This document shows, in pieces, positions 30,102 through 38,310 of a DNA stretch of 64,000 nt (position 1 is the stretch's first letter; each line of letters starts with the position of its first letter). The translations under genes and the position numbers were made by a program. This DNA is from Fragum whitleyi (taxonomy: Eukaryota; Mollusca; Bivalvia; Cardiida; Cardiidae), in assembly GCA_948146395.1 (NCBI GenBank), contig OX411544.1:96087232-96151231 (forward strand). The letters are read 5' to 3'. The notes beneath the pieces are model-generated. The model did not search any database. It was not told the DNA's origin and saw only the letters and a program-made list of their open reading frames with translations.

Positions 30102-30675
30102 TCAAATCCATATGTCCTGATTTTCAACCACTTTATTTTGGTATGTCTGTGTAATGGTACGCTTGTTCTTGAACAAGTCCCCGCAAAACCCGGCCATGGA
30201 AGTGGGCTTTGGGGGGGTCAGTCGCTTGTCGAGATGACGACAAGTCCAAGAAGTGTTAGGGACCACGTAGGAACACACTGCTTGGGTAGGGTAAAAGTTT
30301 CAACTAACGCCAATTATCTGAAGTACCACAGAGATGTCAAATTTCTACAGTGTTCATTTATAAAAGACTGTGATTTAAAAAAAAATCATGTTAATTTTGA
30401 GAGACATTTGACAATCAAGTGTTATTTATTAGCAATCAGTAAATCAATTAATTAGTGCTTAGAATCTAACAAGAACTTTTAGGACATTCTGTTTAAGTGA
30501 AAAATTTCAAATCTTTTGACAGTGACTATCGGTGAAATTTCAGTGAAATATTTTAAGGTTATTTCAATGGTTTCCTTCCATTGAAAATAAGTCTGGTCTG
30601 TGAAAGTTCATTTTCACAGTTAAAAGTCTTTCATTAATCCTGTATAAGTTTGGCAATCGGAGTTTTGCCAAATTT
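30102..30675. other. 3' untranslated region of the LTR element
   Basis: No gene is supported. A short 105-codon frame at 30138-30455 has no recognisable feature. The inverted motif TTTCACAG/CTGTGAAA at about 30596-30620 could form a small hairpin. Confidence 0.4.
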
Positions 30676-30687
30676 AGAGGGGGGTAA
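30676..30687 (+). promoter_or_regulatory. Polypurine tract
   Basis: AGAGGGGGGTAA lies directly before the 3' LTR and would prime plus-strand synthesis. Confidence 0.75.
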
Positions 30688-32012
30688 TGATGTGTTCCAC
30701 ATGCTGATAACCGGTAAAGAAGCAATTTCTGATCAGCTGTATTTAACTCAGTTCAAGTCAGACTCCTATGTTGTTTGTACTTGCTCAATTAGGATATTCC
30801 TGTATTCTAGTTCCTACTGTGTATAATAATTCACTCCTTTTATTGGGGTCAGTCTGTGTAAAGATTGCATAGCACTTGCTCTGTGTAATCCTTTCCCATG
30901 CTGTAAAGCTGTCTGTTCAAGCCCTTAGTTGTAGGTACTAGCATACACGAAATAGATTGTGCGCTGTCGACCCGGATCAGAATTTTGAGGCCACATGCAC
31001 ATGAAAACACCCCGTGCAGCCAGCTCTCTGTGTCTTCGTAGGGCATGTGGGCAATTAGTTATTTTATTTTTCTGCATTTTTCTGATCGGCAGGCAAGCTT
31101 CCTTCCGTAAACTCGCCATATTTTGACTGCAACTTTAAACGTTTCCGAGCAAGCTACAATCTAGAACTTGATTGCATTTTAACTATTTTATGAATACCTA
31201 ACTAGGGATAGAGCTGTCATCGTCTGTTATTCGCAGTTTGATACATTTTCGTCTTCGAAGATCATTTTGAAGTGCAGCATGTTATCTATTTTTAACCCGG
31301 TGTTTTTCTACCCGAGTCTTAGGTGACCGTAAAGCTTTTTCGAGAGATTTGTTTATGTCACGTGACACAAGGTCAACGTCTGCACTATTTTTAGTCTCTT
31401 TGATCCTTGTAAGGGTTTGACAGTTCTTTCCCCCTTTTTCCACGATATTTAACTTAGTTTAATTGTGGCGAAGTTTCTTACTTAGAGAACGTTACTGATT
31501 CGTTATTTTGGGTAGTGCTACCGTTTTCTCCGACCCACTGACCGGTTTGCCGCGACCGCGACCCGGTTTCTTGGCAGCAACTTGGTCGCGGCCGCGCTCC
31601 GACCCATCTTTTGGCCATTCGGCCCCGTAGCACTATATAAACTCCTGGAAATCTTGGTCGGAAGCTCAGTCCAGTCCGATCTCGAGGGTAAGAAACCTAG
31701 CCGCTGCTCGTCGCCATTCCGAAAAGAATAATTGTTAATAGAAACCACTTTGTAATTTGACAACTCAGATTTATTTATGCCTGAAGATAATTATTTATTA
31801 TTAGATTATTAATCTTAATTATCCCTCGACTTGTCTTTCAAATTCCAACCAATTTCCCTAGAGGCTGAGCTCACTTTCGGGACCGAACCAGAAATCCGGC
31901 GAACAATTCCAATCATCAAGAAGCAGCAGTTAGAGCAGTCCATGCGAGGACTCGAACCAAGAACCCATATTTACTGACTATTTAAATACCCTCGGTCAGC
32001 GGTCCCGTAACA
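30688..32012 (+). repeat. 3' LTR (1325 bp)
   Basis: It is the same length as the 5' LTR and nearly identical; two substitutions were seen by eye. It ends CCCGTAACA and is followed by the ATAT target duplication. Confidence 0.95.
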
Positions 32013-32016
32013 ATAT

Positions 32017-32194
32017 CAAATCGGACACTATCATCATGAATGAGGAGAATCAGAACTGTTTCTTCTGTAAGACCAGCGATCACCCGGAGAAAGACATTTG
32101 TCCTACACTAGTGATTGACGAAACAAAGAAGTCAAGAAAGAGAAAGACAAAGACTGAATCTGGCATCCCAAAGAAGAAAAGGAAGCAAAACTAA
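32017..32194 (+). pseudogene. Zinc-knuckle protein, 3' part (after the LTR element)
   Basis: It continues the frame of 23185-23918. It adds a second cysteine/histidine cluster (C-x2-C-x4-H-x5-C) and a basic nuclear-localisation-like tail (KSRKRK, PKKKRK), then TAA at 32194. The gene had an ordinary AATAAA near 32342, unlike its neighbours with histone-type ends. The interval 32195-32430 has nothing else. Confidence 0.75.
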
Positions 32195-32341
32195 GGAACT
32201 TAAACAAATAGACATTTTAAAGACATTCTATACAAGAGACATTTAAATGTACATAGACATTTTTGTTCTTGAATTAAATAATGATTGTTTTGTTATATTT
32301 TCAATTCATGTTTCATTCATGTTTCATTTATTTTGTATTTG

Positions 32342-32347
32342 AATAAA
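32342..32347 (+). terminator. AATAAA of the zinc-knuckle gene
   Basis: An AATAAA on the plus strand lies about 150 nt after the stop codon, before the convergent 122-aa gene. An earlier AATTAAATAAT also occurs near 32273. Confidence 0.45.
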
Positions 32348-32430
32348 TTTGAAAAAACATTGTCTCCTTTTTATTTTTCACCATCCGACCCAATTTGCAG
32401 AAAAGTTAAAAACTTTCAAGACAATTGGAT

Positions 32431-32446
32431 GGTCCTTAAAAGGACC
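32431..32446 (-). terminator. Histone-type 3' stem-loop after the 122-aa repeat gene
   Basis: On the minus strand: stem GGTCCT/AGGACC, loop TTTA, preceded by TCAAAA and followed by ATCCA. A weaker downstream-element candidate CTTGAAAG lies about 10-18 nt further on. It starts 29 nt past the stop codon at 32475. Confidence 0.65.
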
Positions 32447-32474
32447 TTTTGATTTCTCCAAGTTTAACATCATT

Positions 32475-32843
32475 TCAATGAAAAGAAGTTAAACTTGGAT
32501 ATAATTGTACCATCCCGTTTTTCCATTCACTACATTCAGTAGGTGGCATGAACTCCGAAAGATCAGGGTACATTTTCCTATCTTTCACATGAAAGGAAGG
32601 CATGGTTGGATACAACTGTAACATTTTCTCTTTCCACCCGGAATGTTCAGTTGGTGGTTTGAAGGTTGAAAGATCAGGATATAAATTTCCCATCTTCACT
32701 AACTTCTTCTTCGTGTAGAAATTATATCCACGCCGCAACATAAATTCATACAAAGCCTGGTTTCTTTGCTTCAGTTCATCATCGACTTTCTCTTTCTTCA
32801 TTTTCTTAAAGTTTCGTGGAAAGAAATCAAATACAGAATTCAT
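32475..32843 (-). CDS. Small protein with a duplicated YPDLS..PPTE..WK unit (122 aa)
   Basis: ATG at 32843, with TATTTAAAT about 45 nt upstream. The basic N-terminus (residues 8-35) is followed by two copies of a ~35-residue unit: (L/M)YPDLS-x-F-x-PPTE-x-S-x-WK...M-x-QLYP...SFH (about 53-86 and 90-122). The family is unknown. It is convergent with the zinc-knuckle gene and ends with a histone-type stem-loop. The aromatic/proline-rich repeats look like peptide-binding or protein-interaction modules (inference). Confidence 0.65.
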   Translation of the reverse strand: MNSVFDFFPRNFKKMKKEKVDDELKQRNQALYEFMLRRGYNFYTKKKLVKMGNLYPDLSTFKPPTEHSGWKEKMLQLYPTMPSFHVKDRKMYPDLSEFMPPTECSEWKNGMVQLYPSLTSFH

Positions 32844-32974
32844 CTTACAAGATGAAAAAATGTATGGAAAACTGCATTTAAATACTGTTTGAGATGACCT
32901 ACTAACCTACTGAGCCACTGACCTATATAGATAAAACGAACATAATAACCTTCAAATGACTTTGAGAGAGTTCA

Positions 32975-33042
32975 AGTGCTTCCTCCCGGGTACGCGCTCT
33001 AGGGTATAAAAAGACGTCAGTTCTCAAAAAGAAATTCATTCT
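32975..33042 (+). promoter_or_regulatory. Promoter of the 79-aa gene: GC-rich box, TATA, initiator
   Basis: The shared box (32975-32996: AGTGCTTCC, TCCCG, GGTACGCG) is followed by TATAAAAA at 33005-33012 and TCATTC near 33036, the right distance for an initiator. The box lies between two divergent genes and may also serve the 122-aa gene. Confidence 0.65.
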
Positions 33043-33055
33043 CTGAAACTGAAAC

Positions 33056-33295
33056 ATGGACTCTGAAAACATCCGATCATTTGCCGTGATCTACATTAGG
33101 CATCCGCCACCATCGCAGGTTTTGCTTCTTGAGCAAATCCGGTACAAAGCAAGATGGGAGGCCGGGATTTGGACACCAAAGATGGCAGATGACTGGGTAG
33201 TGAACGAGTTCTTGGAACCCATCGGCCAGCCAAGGAGAGAAAGAGTTCACCCAAACATCCCCGGTATTTACAGGGAGGAAGAATACTGGGGTTAG
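33056..33295 (+). CDS. Small Polinton protein of unknown function (79 aa)
   Basis: ATG at 33056, about 20 nt after the predicted start of transcription. It is compact and aromatic/charged (AVIYIRHPPPSQVLLLEQIR, WEAGIWTPKMADDW), with no cysteine pair, membrane span or known motif. Its promoter has the shared GC box and TATA. Its stop is followed after 24 nt by the most canonical of the four histone-type stem-loops. Confidence 0.65.
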   Translation: MDSENIRSFAVIYIRHPPPSQVLLLEQIRYKARWEAGIWTPKMADDWVVNEFLEPIGQPRRERVHPNIPGIYREEEYWG

Positions 33296-33318
33296 AATCT
33301 CTTTCCTCTAGAATAAAC

Positions 33319-33334
33319 GGCCCTTTTCAGGGCC
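33319..33334 (+). terminator. Histone-type 3' stem-loop after the 79-aa gene
   Basis: Stem GGCCCT/AGGGCC with loop TTTC, 5' flank ATAAAC, 3' flank AACCA, and CAAGAATGC 10 nt beyond (33345-33353). The stem-loop fits the metazoan histone consensus GGYYCTTTTCAGRRCC exactly. An overlapping AATAAA (33312-33317) means polyadenylation cannot be excluded. Confidence 0.75.
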
Positions 33335-33353
33335 AACCATATTGCAAGAATGC

Positions 33354-33995
33354 ATCCATTTCTCAAATTGTCACATTTAAAATACACCAAACAAACCCGT
33401 ATAAAGTATTCAGAATGTAGTTACAAGATTTCATAGACCCAATATCGCATTTTCAAATAAATTCAACAATACGCTAAGTCAAGTAAAACAATGCTTCACT
33501 TGCGAGTTTAATCCACCCATCTACATAAAATATCGATTTCACCGATACCAGTTTCATATCGGAGTTTTACATTTTAAAGCGATAGGCAATCGGTTTTAAA
33601 TCGGCGTGTTTCAAATACTCGCGTTAAGATTGAATAATGATAAGATTTCAACTCTTTTTCAGTCGAAAATGATAAAAATGACAAGTAATACATCTCAGCT
33701 AACATTACCAGTCATCAAAATAAAAATAAAATCAATTTCAGGTAGAAAACAAAGGAAAAAACATTGGTTCTACAGCAGAAATTCACCGTCAATTTCAAAA
33801 GTTCTTGCGAATTTTTTCCTCACGTTCAATAACTGTGCGAAGAACTTAATGAAAATGATAAAAGAATAGGTTGACAAAACGTTTGAGATAGAAAATATTT
33901 ACATTTTCTTCATCATAAAGAAGAAATTTGAGAAAAATCATCACTGAGAAAACACAAATTCCCATCTCGACGTCCATTTTACTTGTCAAAGTAAA
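33354..33995. other. Non-coding spacer in the right arm
   Basis: There is no convincing gene; the 87-codon frame at 33606-33869 has no start context or motif. A cluster of ATCGG/CCGAT-type boxes (about 33525-33605: ATCGATTTCACCGAT, ATATCGG, GCGATAGGCAATCGG, AAATCGG) could be regulatory or replication-related repeats. Confidence 0.4.
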
Positions 33996-34058
33996 GGTGC
34001 TTCCGCCAAGGTCCGCGCGCCCTACACTGTAGGCTAACAATATAAAACTTCATCAGTC
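33996..34058 (+). promoter_or_regulatory. Promoter of the 215-aa gene: GC-rich box, TATA, TCAGTC
   Basis: The box at 33996-34017 (GGTGCTTCC, GCCAA, GGTCCGCG) is the counterpart of that upstream of the 115-aa gene. TATAAAA lies at 34041-34047 and TCAGTC at 34053-34058; the true start site may be slightly further downstream. Confidence 0.65.
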
Positions 34059-34091
34059 GTTCGTCAACCTCCGAAGCGAACACACGCAAAA

Positions 34092-34739
34092 ATGAATTCA
34101 GATTTCAATTTACAAGAAATCATGTCTCAGGCAAATATCACACACGATGATTTGCTAGCATCAGCCATGGATTCAACATTTGGATCGCAGAGTTGTCAGA
34201 TACTTGGACCTCAGGAGAATTCATCAACAATTCAACAGAATTACCAACCAGTGTGTACCAATGATGTTGTTCTTCAAAACATTCTCGCTGAATTGAAAAC
34301 CATGAATTCGCGACAAGAAGCTATCATGATAAAAATTATTGCGGAGCTGAATACCTTCAACAAATCTTTTTTGGATTTCAAGTCACTGACGGAGAGAATA
34401 CAGATTCTTAACCAAAATGTTCAAAAATTGTGTCAACAATCATCATCTCCAGTCACATTCAAACCAACACCGCTGAAGATTCCAGTTGAATTTGACTTTG
34501 AACAAACGAACTTTCACAAACTCGTAGATAGTATTATGACTGTGATGAAAAAGAAGCAATCGTCACACACTTCATCCACCAAGAGATCATCATCATCTTC
34601 AACGGAAAATGTTCGTCCAAGTAAAAGACATTGTTCAGAAAAAGAGAGGGGATACAAAATTCCTACAATGACAGGGATGGGTGCCTACGGCAAGAACATC
34701 GATAACTTCAAGAAACCAAAGACAAAAAGGAAGTGCTGA
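34092..34739 (+). CDS. Coiled-coil, basic-tail Polinton protein (215 aa)
   Basis: ATG at 34092. The N-terminus is polar and acidic. Residues about 55-120 form a likely coiled coil (NILAELKTMNSRQEAIMIKIIAEL...). A Ser/Lys-rich, nuclear-signal-like region (about 158-188, KRSSSSS, RPSKRH) and a Lys-rich C-terminus follow. The family is not recognised; a structural or DNA-associated role is a guess. It is the rightmost gene, reading toward the element end, with its stem-loop inside the terminal repeat, mirroring the 115-aa gene at the other end. Confidence 0.7.
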   Translation: MNSDFNLQEIMSQANITHDDLLASAMDSTFGSQSCQILGPQENSSTIQQNYQPVCTNDVVLQNILAELKTMNSRQEAIMIKIIAELNTFNKSFLDFKSLTERIQILNQNVQKLCQQSSSPVTFKPTPLKIPVEFDFEQTNFHKLVDSIMTVMKKKQSSHTSSTKRSSSSSTENVRPSKRHCSEKERGYKIPTMTGMGAYGKNIDNFKKPKTKRKC

Positions 34740-34751
34740 GATGAATAGCAG

Positions 34752-35185
34752 AACTATCAACCAACAAAAACGGTCCTTTTAAGGACCACCCAACACCAAG
34801 AAAGAATTCATTTTCTTTCGCAAAATTGTCAAAGTCCTTTTGCATTCCTCACTTTCACAATACATTCAATCGCTTATTTCAAAGACAAAGTCCCTATACC
34901 AAGTCCCTATCTTTCCGTCTTTGAACGGTAAGATAGGGACTTAGTCCACATGTAAATTTCTCACAAACCAACTCACATTTCTTGTAAAAAGACCAAGTCC
35001 ACATGCAAATAACTCACAACCCGAGGTTCACATGTTTCGCAAAAAATACTAAGTCCGCACGCATATTCCTTACAAGCCTAAGTTCACATTTCTGTGAAAA
35101 GACTAAGTCCAAATCCACAAATACCCACCCCAAAATCTGGACGGCACTTCGCGTACCAGTACGTGAAGTGAAGTCCATTACTACT
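34752..35185 (-). repeat. Right terminal inverted repeat of the Polinton (434 bp)
   Basis: It is the inverted counterpart of 8619-9052, beginning 13 nt after the 215-aa gene stop. It contains the same histone-type signal, hairpin, GGACTT tandem repeats and end-proximal hairpin (35139-35176). The end hairpin here has several unpaired bases, so the two ends have diverged slightly. Confidence 0.95.
34772..34787 (+). terminator. Histone-type 3' stem-loop after the 215-aa gene
   Basis: Stem GGTCCT/AGGACC, loop TTTA, 5' flank AAAAAC, 3' flank ACCCA, and CAAGAAAGA at 34797-34805, 9 nt beyond the stem. It starts 33 nt after the stop codon. The loop differs by one base from the left-end copy (TTTC). 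Confidence 0.75.
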
Positions 35186-38059
35186 AAAGCTCCGATATTT
35201 GATATTTTAGTGCTTTTTCATTCAGTTTGATACTATGTTTTCTGTTTAGGGTCTTCTCAAACAGATAATTGTATGACAGTTTCATGATTTTTTCATTTCA
35301 TTTTTTTTTTCGCTTTTATTTTATTTTCATAATGATTGAAGTTTGAATCTCCATCTTGTTTTCTGTATATAATGCTTAAATTTGGAGCAGTTAAATGTAT
35401 TCACTTCTAATTAATTTAATTAGTATTATGGAGTGAAATAAAATTCAAAATACAAATTTGTCAAAATCAAGATTGTGAAATGCGGATAAATTGAGTAATA
35501 TTTATTCATCTCAGAGACGGGGAAAAAATCAACGTCGCGTTCTGAAAAACAACGTAGGTGGAACATTTTAGGAAAAGTTTTGTATTTATCATTAATTCAT
35601 AACTATAAGGCCTAGAATTAAAACCATCATAGTTTTGTAAACAGAAATGAAATTGTATCTTTAAACAGAAAATTAAATTAAATGCAACAAGTAAAAGATA
35701 TATAAAAAATGGATGTAAAATAGCAATTCTTAATTATTAACATCATAAAATGACAGTGGGGCATTTTTGGTGACTTTTGTATTTCGGTATGCTTCTTAAT
35801 GGCAATTCAAACAATAAATTTATTTACATAATTCTAATCAAAAGACAAAATGTATTTTTCTTATTTGAAGATCACTATGATAAGTGAACCTTGCATAGAA
35901 CTGTATAGACAAGAACCCCTTTTTTACTTACATCGTCGTTAAGGTGGGACATCTTCTATCTTTTTAATTCATTATTTGTGCGATCTTCATTTTTTTTCAA
36001 CTACATTTTAAAAATATCACTGACGAAACCAGAAGCATTTGTACTTCGCCCAGATACCTAATTATTATGATGTTTACGGCTAGATAATAAAGACAGCAAA
36101 ATGAAAAACCTCGACCGGAGGAAAGTGTAACGCGGGACACGTCGTTTTTACATTATTTTCAACGTCTAGAAGGCAAATTATTCTATGCATATTCATCATA
36201 ATACGTATCTTACCAAGTAATCTTGAAGAATGCTATTTGGCACAAAAATTGCTGTATATGTCATTAATTTCCGATGAAAAATACGAATTTATAGCAAAAA
36301 TAAGGTAGCAATGTCGACGTTTTTGTGAAGTGTCACCAGTATTCTGACCAAGTTTCACGAATGTAGGTAATGTGCCAATATGGCATTTAGATTGCTCGAT
36401 GTTTAACTTCGCAGCACGTGTATTGGTTGTAAGTCTCAGAGTATAGACTGTTGATTGTGAGTCCATACGAGCGATCCTGGGAATTGAAGTCTAGTTTTCT
36501 AGCAAATGAGCCAATCGGACTGACTCTCCGGTAACTAGGGCGCACAAAAAGGAGACATTTTATGGCTAAAAATGAAAAACAAAAATTACCATAATTGAAC
36601 TATTTCTCAAATCCAAACGATCAGCTAGGAGATTCCAATGCTCTGTAATTTGTGTCAACTAGACCTGAAAAATCTGTCTCGTAGCCTGTCAAATGTCACT
36701 TGTAATTGAAATAACTGATTTCCCACGGTGACAATTTGTCTTCGGCTCACAAAAATCTGCTCTCGAAAATATTAACGATTATGTGCTGAGCAAAATGCCA
36801 TGTTTCGTTGTTTCTTTGGTGTTCGATATTTTATAAGATTGGTATTCTTCTTTAGTTACATGAATGAATTGTATGCGAAAAGAAAAATGTAATACATGCG
36901 GATATCGATGATAGGTGATATGAATAACCCTGAGTTTGTTCAAGAAAACGTTTGTGAAACGTTGAAGAAATGCAGGATACCATTTCCAAACGTTCGTGAA
37001 TGTTAAAGCTGCTCTTTCACAGTTCTTCGTAGAAAAAATACAAAACTAGTTATTAGATTCGGTATTATGTGCATTTTCTGATGTTTAAGAATCGCACATG
37101 GGTATGGCACTAACATCAACTCAGTTAAAAAAAATATAGCTTGACTGTTTGAAGCAGCAATGTCAGTGACGGATCCATTCTATTTATACCCAGTCTATAA
37201 ATCACGAAATAGTTATTATTCATGTATATAATAATGTTTCGTTTTTCGCATAAATCGATATAATGTTTCCCAATTGACAAATACTTCACCCTTGAACTTT
37301 GATAGAATGGGACAAACAGGCGAAATTGCACTCGTAAAAAGTTCGCTCAAAATTTAAGAATATTGTTACGCGTAAGTAGTCACTTTTTTTTTTTTTTTTT
37401 TTTTTTTTTCAGAATTGAAATCCGCTAAATTCAGGAATATCTGTCTTTTTTCCTTGCTTTACCAGATCGAATCTTATCATTGTAGAGTTTTCAACACGAC
37501 GAAGTCATAATTTCCGATTAATTATACCAAAAAGAAAAATGTCAAAAATCGCATTTTCCCAATCTGTGAAAGAGCAGCTTTAAATGTCATCCTGAATGCA
37601 TGAGTGGTAATTGAACTTTAAAAAAATAAGATTTTAATTGGGAAACATCGGTTAAGATTGTGAAAGTTCATATTGTCCGAAATGTTGCGGAAGTATTACG
37701 GGTCCACTACCTACACTAAAGGATAATTGGCTACTCAGAAAAAACAACATCATAGTTCTATATTAGAAATGTAACCAATTTTGATTTATCAAGGGAATTA
37801 CTTTTTCTTATCTATGATAATTATTTTGACGTAATTATCCACAATGGTCTAATAACTGATGACCTCTTGGATATATGGAGAATCGTAATTAGTTTATAAA
37901 ACACAGACTTGTTCGTGCAGAAGCTGAAAATTATAACTCAGATACCACTTTTATGGTAGAAGAAAACGCCTTCTAACTTAACTTTGTCTCTTTGTAAGGA
38001 ACAAGTTTGAGTAAGACTCCTTGGCTTTGGAATATGTTAGACAGGGTCACCGTGGAGTT

Positions 38060-38310
38060 GAATCCAATGGCGTGAGTAGATGTTCGTAAAAATCCAATGG
38101 CGCGAGTAGATGTTCGTATTAATCAATTGGCGCGAGTAGATGTTTGTAATAATCAATTGGCGCGAGTAGATGTTTGTAATAATCAATTGGCGCGAGTAGA
38201 TGTTCGTAATAATCAATTGGCGCGAGTAGATGTTCGTAATAATCAATTGGCGCGAGTAGATGTTTGTAATAATCAATTGGCGCGAGTAGATGTTTGTAAT
38301 TTATCAATTG
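38060..38310 (+). repeat. 30-bp minisatellite, about 8 units
   Basis: The unit is TTGGCGCGAGTAGATGTT followed by (T/C)GTAATAATCAA, repeated about eight times with few differences. Copy A has no array at the matching place (near 2570). Open frames through it are artefacts of a period divisible by three. Confidence 0.9.

Larger units (their letters stand above)
23919..32012 (+). mobile_element. Young non-autonomous LTR retrotransposon (gag + protease + zinc-finger ORF, no RT/IN)
   Basis: It has two 1325-bp LTRs (TG...CA), a 4-bp target duplication ATAT (23915-23918 and 32013-32016), a tRNA-Leu primer-binding site and a purine tract. Inside are gag, an aspartic protease in the -1 frame, and a zinc-finger ORF. 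Reverse transcriptase, RNase H and integrase are missing, so it must be mobilised by a related Ty3/gypsy-type element. By eye the LTRs differ at only two positions (24233/31002 and 24474/31243), indicating a recent insertion. Confidence 0.95.
8619..35185. mobile_element. Maverick/Polinton (adintovirus-like) element with a nested LTR retrotransposon
   Basis: The 26.6-kb element has 434-bp inverted terminal repeats starting AGTAGTAATGGAC. It is flanked by a 6-bp target duplication with one mismatch (AACGCT at 8613-8618, AAAGCT at 35186-35191), the size expected for Polintons. It encodes the full hallmark set: protein-primed polymerase, retroviral-type integrase, adenovirus-type protease, FtsK/HerA-type packaging ATPase, double-jelly-roll major capsid and penton-like minor capsid. 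Removing the LTR element (23919-32012) leaves about 18.5 kb, typical for the group. Five single-base frame breaks are present. Possession of both capsid genes suggests a virion-forming ancestor; whether it is active cannot be judged from sequence alone. Confidence 0.97.

Noticed and set aside
33606..33869. 87-codon frame in the right-arm spacer
   Set aside because: Low-complexity Lys/Ser/Ile composition, no promoter or stem-loop, unlike the neighbouring genes.
38060..38310. Possible CRISPR-like array
   Set aside because: Units are contiguous without unique spacers, in a eukaryotic genome; it is a minisatellite.
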